DNA from: Isoetes taiwanensis
Taxonomy: Eukaryota; Streptophyta; Lycopodiopsida; Isoetales; Isoetaceae
Assembly (NCBI GenBank): GCA_021234155.1
Contig: JAJEKV010000040.1
Location: forward strand, 13,160,719 to 13,224,718
Direction: 5' to 3'
Length of the DNA stretch: 64,000 nt
The notes under the pieces are model-generated. The model searched no databases and was not told where the DNA came from. It saw only the letters and a program-made list of their open reading frames with translations. How positions within the stretch are numbered: the first letter of the stretch is position 1; each line of letters begins with the position of its first letter. Shown here one piece after another: positions 58,880-64,000 of the stretch. The translations under genes and the position numbers were made by a program.

Positions 58880-59970
58880 TTTTTCATTCAATCGAGGCCA
58901 ATCGCCTATGGGACCCATAAGGAGCGCAAGCAAACTTATTACCGCCCCGTTAAAACCCCCGCCCAAGGGTTTTCGAGGGAAAACCGCGGGCAAGAATAAG
59001 AATGTCGGGCCAAACCGCATAAGTATACATCAATGTTTATATACATGTCTGGTGTGCCCGAGGACATAGCCGATCTCGTGATGTCCATAACCAAAGACCC
59101 AGACGGATGTTGTGCTCAATGTCACATGTAACTACCGGCAGTGCCCACTAACTCAAAGATATCGCGGTCCGAATTTGATCATATGTTGGGCAACTTTGAA
59201 GGGTATGAGATTCATCCTCAATGACTCCCATTTGGCAAAGATTGACAGAGCTCGCCCCGGCGTGGCTCACCAATCCATCCGCCGCCCCCCAACCAAGATG
59301 ATGTGCCCCGCGGCGTAATGGAGGCAATGAGTCCACGCCGCTTCATGGGCAAGTGGGTACGCAGTAGCATTGCGGCCTCGCTCCAATGTGGGATTTATGT
59401 GGCGCTGGTAGTGTGTCGCCTTTGACTGCTCAAGGGCATTGGCATCTCAAAGCTTGCCGAGGGAAGCAATCGCCAAGATATTGCCTCAAGCCTCGCTTGC
59501 ACATGTATGCACTGCATTCTCGCACATTCCATCTAGCCAACCATTGAGCTCTTTTTCCTCCAAAGAAGCCTTGAGGGCCAAGGCTCCATTGCCATGATAT
59601 AAGTTAGTTTAGGGAGACGCAGCATCGCCCATATTGACCACCTTCAAAAATAGGCAATGTATATCAAGGGTCGCCTCAAGAGGCAAGAGTCCCGCCTCCG
59701 CAGAGAATTTGATATGGGGACCGTGTGGACTTCACCCCTAGTGCTCGCATCTAAGAAGGCTTTTCGACCGCCCAAGTCATTCCAAGTAGCAAGTGATACT
59801 ACCGGGCCCCATACTTCCACCCCCAAGGCGACAGCTCCACTAAGACCTTGAAACAGTGGATGGGATGGGCCCAAATCATACAACTCCGCCCTATGACTAT
59901 TGTTTTGCATTGCATATAGTGCCTTCCACCGGCCACAGAGCCGCATGGATGTGTCCCAAAGGCATAGTAG
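58880..59970 (-). mobile_element. YADD-family LINE, copy B1
   Basis: Copy of 39382-40488. The GAGAAT tail microsatellite is one unit shorter. Heavily altered at CG and CHG-type sites relative to A1, with readable patches (QMGVIEDESHTLQSCPTYDQ). Inactive. Confidence 0.7.
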
Positions 59971-59994
59971 AAGGAAGGAAGGAAGGAAGGAAGG

Positions 59995-61400
59995 TACTTT
60001 TTATCGCCCACGGAGACCAATCTGGCCTATGGGACCCATAAAAACGCAAAGAAGCGGATTACGCCCGGATTAAAAACCCCCACCCAAGGGTTTTCGAGGG
60101 AAAACTGCGGCAAAGAATCAGCCCGCCGACAAACCGTATAATCATATAAAATGCGTAAAACATCCCAATATATACAAGCCATGCACCACCCCCGAAGTGC
60201 CTAGTCACGGACACCAAAGGGGCAATGTGACCTCGCAAAGAACCCCCGGATGTATGACCCCGTGGCACGCATCGATCGACGGCAGGTTCATCAAGAAATG
60301 CAAGGGCACGCCCCTACCGCATTAAGGGAGCCGATCCGCCCTGACCGACCGAACACCGGGCAACTCGAAAGTGTGAGACTCATCCTCAATGGCACCCGCT
60401 TGACAAAGACCGACAGAGCTCCTCGCCCCGCTGGCTCCCCAATCCACCGCCCGCCTCGCGCGAAGATGGTGGGCACCGTGCGTAATGGAGGCAATGAGTC
60501 CGCGCTTTTCGTGGGGGCACCGGGAACGCAGTAGAGCCGTGGGCCCCCGCTAACACGGGTTGATGTGCTCCTTGTAATGGGCCATTTTGACCGCTTTAGA
60601 GCAATGGGGTCCCGTGAGCTTGCCAAGGAAACAAGCATCTAGGTACTCCCCGCAGTCGCCACGACGTCAGCCGCGGGCCACCAGACGACCAGGTTCTCCG
60701 CACGCTCCATCCGGGCGAACCACCGATCTTCTCTTACCTCCAATAGCCCTAAGCCGCCAGGACTCATGGCCCGTTGTAAGCCGTGCGCGGAGCCGAAAGC
60801 ATCACCCATAGTAGAACCACTTTCTCAAAAATAGACGATGTGTATATCAAGGGTCGCCACTGCCGCAGAAGAATCCGCCTCGCCAGCTAGACCGATAGGG
60901 ACGGGTTGTTTCACCCCAAGTGCCCGCGTCAAAAATGCCTTCTCGCACTGACCGCCCAAGTCATTCCAGTCGCTAAAGAGACGATCGCCCCAAAACCCCG
61001 TACAGAAGGACAGGCTCGACCAGTGCCCGGAACAGATGTGACTGATGGCCCCAATCATATAGCTCGGCCGGTGGACTGTTGTTCTCAGATGGCATAAAGC
61101 TTTCCAAAATTGTCACCAAGAAGCCGGATAGACTTCCCCGCCAGAAGCAGGGAGGGGAACTCCACCCCTAGGTACTTGTAGGTGGGCGTGACGCCCACAG
61201 TGTCGCCCCCCGATATGTGAGTGCAGGGAGGCATGGGGTGACGGAAGAGGATATGAGAACCACCGGGTCTTGGCTAGATTGACGCCATGCATGTCCAGAG
61301 CTCCGACAAAATGTGTCTAGGGCATCCAGTGAGACCAAGATAGCTTCGGGGTGGGCCAACAGCCAACATCGCCCGTGATAGATGAGTCAAGGATGACTGG
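59995..61400 (-). mobile_element. YADD-family LINE, copy B2
   Basis: Copy of 40509-41940, with the AAGG tail at 59971-59994 slightly longer than in A. The YADD site is altered here. Patches such as VEVWGP (in B1) and TLDIHIVYF read as in copy A. Inactive. Confidence 0.7.
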
Positions 61401-62936
61401 GTGCAAAAGCCACTCCCAAATATTTGTATGTAAGGAATGGACATGTTAAAGTTATTTTTCTTTAAAGCATGATCCATGCTTATAATACTAAATCTATGTT
61501 AAAGTTGTGTATAATTTAAACTGTAAAGTAAAATTAGTTGCATAGTCATATTTCCATCTCCATTCCTCGCATGCAAAGGGCACTGCCCTCCCTGTTGCAT
61601 TTATGATGCTAGATTTTCATTTTGGCATGGCTGATTCAATAGCCTTCCATTGAAGACATACTTAATGTCAACAAGGGGCATGAACAGAATGATAGTGAGG
61701 CACCCTTTCAAAAGCGAAAGAGGAGATGGGGACTTGAGTGTGATTCCACCTGCGCATTTCAAACAATAGAGGTAAATCACAAATTGCTAGTTGCATGGGC
61801 AACTAATATATGGTATTTCACATTCATCACGTATGGGATTCTCTAATATTGTATATATGGTCTCCTAATGTAAGGGCAACACATGGCCATTATAGATATT
61901 AAAAATTCTTTGGTGGCAAAGTTCGAGTTTTCATAAATTGTCTACGCCCATAAACGAAACGAAAAGTACTTGTCTTTTCTCCGCCTCTCGATACAAATTA
62001 TTCCTTGCAAAACAAGCATAAAGAAATAAAGTCTTCTTGGCCTTACGTGGTTGTGTAAGGCCACCGCAAAATTACATTATGCACCAAAAAGAAAGCATAG
62101 ATAGAAGTCAAGAAAAGTGGCCAGGCTCGGTTTCTAAGACAATTTTTTTTGTTTGGTGCGAATTGTTTTAATGAACGCCGTATTGGACGGTACTGAACAA
62201 ATTTCCAACGACGGCACCTTACAGTTCTCAAATTATGCAAGCATCGCCAAAATTTCAAAGATAAAATATGAAGGAACATTCTTGTTAGAAATGGGTCATT
62301 GATGAGCCCAGATCATGGTGACGAGGGCAGCCTAACAAACCAAACAATCAAAATGGTCCTTAACTGACTACAAATTTAATGCATGCATTTTTCTGACAAG
62401 CAATTAACTGTCAAGGTGTGCCAAAATATATTGTTCAGCTTCAAGAATTGGTTGAATACAGTATCGAATCGTAAGTCAGTTGAGTCAGAAATAAACAAGC
62501 CATCTTTTGCAACAAGAAAATCAACAGAATACTACTCTGATAAAAGCATCCAACTACTCTGGAAGATGGAGAATATATTACATGGAAAGTATCTACAACA
62601 GTGGTGAACCATATTAGCATAAGCATAGGCTAAGTAAGATGAACAGAAAAAAGCCTGGCACCAATCCAGCTCATAAATGAGGCATATCCTCAATAGGCTG
62701 GCTAGAAGTTCTTAACTTGAATAACAACAAGAGATCAAAAACAAAATATACATGCAAAACACCCTGTAGCATTTCCTGGAACCAACCTTAATTGCCTGGC
62801 TATCAAGTGTAGAATAATCTGAGGATTCCCCATGAGAACTTCATGATCAGATCTAGATCTAGATCTGTTTCATCTTAAGTAACACCATCTTGATCTAAGT
62901 AACACCTAACAAGAAGAAAGCAAATGGGTTCAATCC
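61401..62936. other. AT-rich DNA before the second F-box copy; no gene
   Basis: Copy of 41941-43471, almost unchanged apart from a ~45-bp net loss in two short gaps around 61930-61985 and scattered substitutions. No gene. Confidence 0.6.
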
Positions 62937-63738
62937 CTAAAATGAGTTCATTTCAAGGAGGTAAGTCCAGCGCTGGACTAGAACTGCAGCAGCACTCTTG
63001 TGTGGTTCTTCGAAGGCAGTAGCCACAAAATGATCCATCTCTTTTTTAGGAGGAAGTTCACTAGGTCTTATAGCCACCAAAGTTGCACCTTCAAGGTCAG
63101 TTCCTCCTGGAAGCTCCAGATGAGGAGCATACCATAGCTTCATACTGAGAGCAGGCACTTGAGTTCTGTTAGAAGCAGCAGAAGCTGCATCACACTTAGA
63201 AATCTTCTTATTTCTGAGGGATGAGCCACCAAGGATAACAGCTTTCTAGGGTACTGCCAAACTCTGCTTTCCACTTTAGAAGAAGGCCCTCTTCTATGCC
63301 AAGCTCCCCCCCTGGAAGCTCAATCCTCAAGTGTTGAATCTCCTTGAAATTCTTCAGCACTTCACCTGGAGAATGATGGGAAACTTCAGAATGTTTGCTC
63401 TTTTTCGGCCCTAAGAGGTGCTGCAGAGCATAAAAGGGCTTTACTATGCTGCCATATAATATCTTCACAAGCTGGCTTAATATGTTTTTTCCCTTTGCAT
63501 TCAGGTTGTTTTCTTCTCCAGAGATCACACAATCCACCTTCACAACAACGTTACCGACCTGTGGCGCCAAGGAATTGAACCTTTTGGACACTGCACAGCA
63601 TCTGCCCAAAGCCTTTATATCTGCTACCTTGTTGAAGATTGTTAGAAGCAAAGCATCTGGAAGACGGTCGAAAATATTACCAGGAGTAGTCATGTCCATG
63701 AATCTGTGATTTTTTGTTGAAGTATATACCATATGCAT
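62937..63738 (-). pseudogene. F-box protein, AUF1-like, broken second copy
   Basis: Copy of 43472-44593. Relative to the intact gene it lacks 318 bp (copy A 43724-44041), a multiple of three, deleted between two CTGC strings, and it lacks 2 bp at about 63240 (AACACAGC to AACAGC), which shifts the frame. The N-terminal F-box and following ~165 residues remain open (63208-63738), ending in an out-of-frame tail; the C-terminal 73 codons (62937-63158) are open in the other frame. The deletion removes much of the conserved LKLRVVW..LVLTDSDG block, so even without the frameshift function is doubtful. A truncated F-box-only product is conceivable. Confidence 0.9.
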
Positions 63739-64000
63739 CTCTTCCTACAAGAAATTTTCCAAGAAGTTTCTCCAACTCTGAAACCTCAACTTCCCAGAAC
63801 CGTCGTCTTGAAGTGAAAATTTGTGGACCCTTGTGGTCTTCACGACATCAGGAAGATTACAGTAGCGCCCTGCTTGCATGACTAGCTCAACAGCGCGTTA
63901 GAACCTCAAATCTCAGAACTTTCTTGACGATTTCAGATACCCAATCAAATCTTTATTTTTCAAAGCGCCCAAATGACTAGATCTGCCAATTACTATAGCA
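63739..64000 (-). other. 5' leader of the second F-box copy (cut by window end)
   Basis: Copy of 44594-44855 with a handful of substitutions. The promoter lies beyond the window, so whether the broken copy is still transcribed cannot be judged here. Confidence 0.6.

Larger units (their letters stand above)
48617..64000 (+). repeat. Segmental duplication, copy B (cut by window end)
   Basis: Colinear with 29074-44855. The left junction shows AAGATG in both flanks (48610-48615 and 29068-29073), a short microhomology. Bases 61400-64000 differ from copy A by roughly 1-2% plus a few small indels, and by a 318-bp deletion in the F-box gene. Confidence 0.95.

Noticed and set aside
29074-64000. C-to-T mutation by methylation or RIP-like editing as the cause of copy differences
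   Set aside because: The differences are multi-base replacements and indels around CAG/CTG/CCGG, not a transition excess.

Overview
This is nuclear DNA from a land plant. It has spliced genes with plant-type introns (GTAAGT donors, T-rich tracts, CAG acceptors), an intact F-box protein gene of the plant-specific AUF1 type, an FCP1-like phosphatase gene, and dense, nested plant transposons (MULE, Helitron, hAT, LINEs, long-LTR elements). I cannot name the species. One LINE family has a YADD-type reverse transcriptase and microsatellite tails. I associate this loosely with non-angiosperm plants, but that is a weak hint.

Layout. 1-3.5 kb: inverted repeats and unassigned DNA. 3.5-11.7 kb: a purine-rich plus strand that looks like transcribed leader or intron sequence of the minus strand, with two related promoter-like blocks (4371-4506 and 11539-11670) and a near-perfect triplication of a 1,445-bp unit (5902-10235). 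11.7-14.3 kb: no recognised gene. 14.4-16.2 kb: a two-copy 440-bp repeat, an ~800-bp array built on GAATCT, then a cluster of 13-bp palindromes. 16.2-19.1 kb: the FCP1-like gene, whose intron holds more of the same palindromes. 19.7-25.4 kb: a structurally whole non-autonomous LTR element with ~2.5-kb LTRs and only ~270 bp between them; its 5' LTR carries a 368-bp hAT-type insertion. 26.3-29.98 kb: a 264-bp Helitron, a LINE 3' fragment with a zf-RVT domain, and an LTR related to the previous family.

29.07-44.86 kb and 48.62-64.00 kb are two copies of one segment in direct orientation, ~19.1-19.5 kb apart. Each copy holds, in order: part of the LTR; a ~7.8-kb Mutator-like element (MULE) with ~0.7-kb terminal inverted repeats and a 9-bp target duplication; ~1.6 kb of AT-rich DNA; two LINE fragments; more AT-rich DNA; and an F-box gene on the minus strand. 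The MULE carries a Ulp1-like (C48) cysteine peptidase gene and a convergent three-exon MULE transposase gene, separated by a minisatellite built from the same motif as the inverted repeats. A poly(A) retroposon sits inside the transposase gene in both copies, so the order of events was: LTR element, MULE, retroposon, duplication. The F-box gene is intact in the first copy and broken in the second. Between the copies lies a broken Ty3/gypsy fragment.

Caution. The two copies are nearly identical in AT-rich stretches but differ heavily in the MULE and LINE parts, mostly at CAG, CTG, CCGG and CG sites, and either copy can be the garbled one. This looks more like consensus error at methylated sites than evolution, so frames inside the MULE and LINEs should not be over-read.
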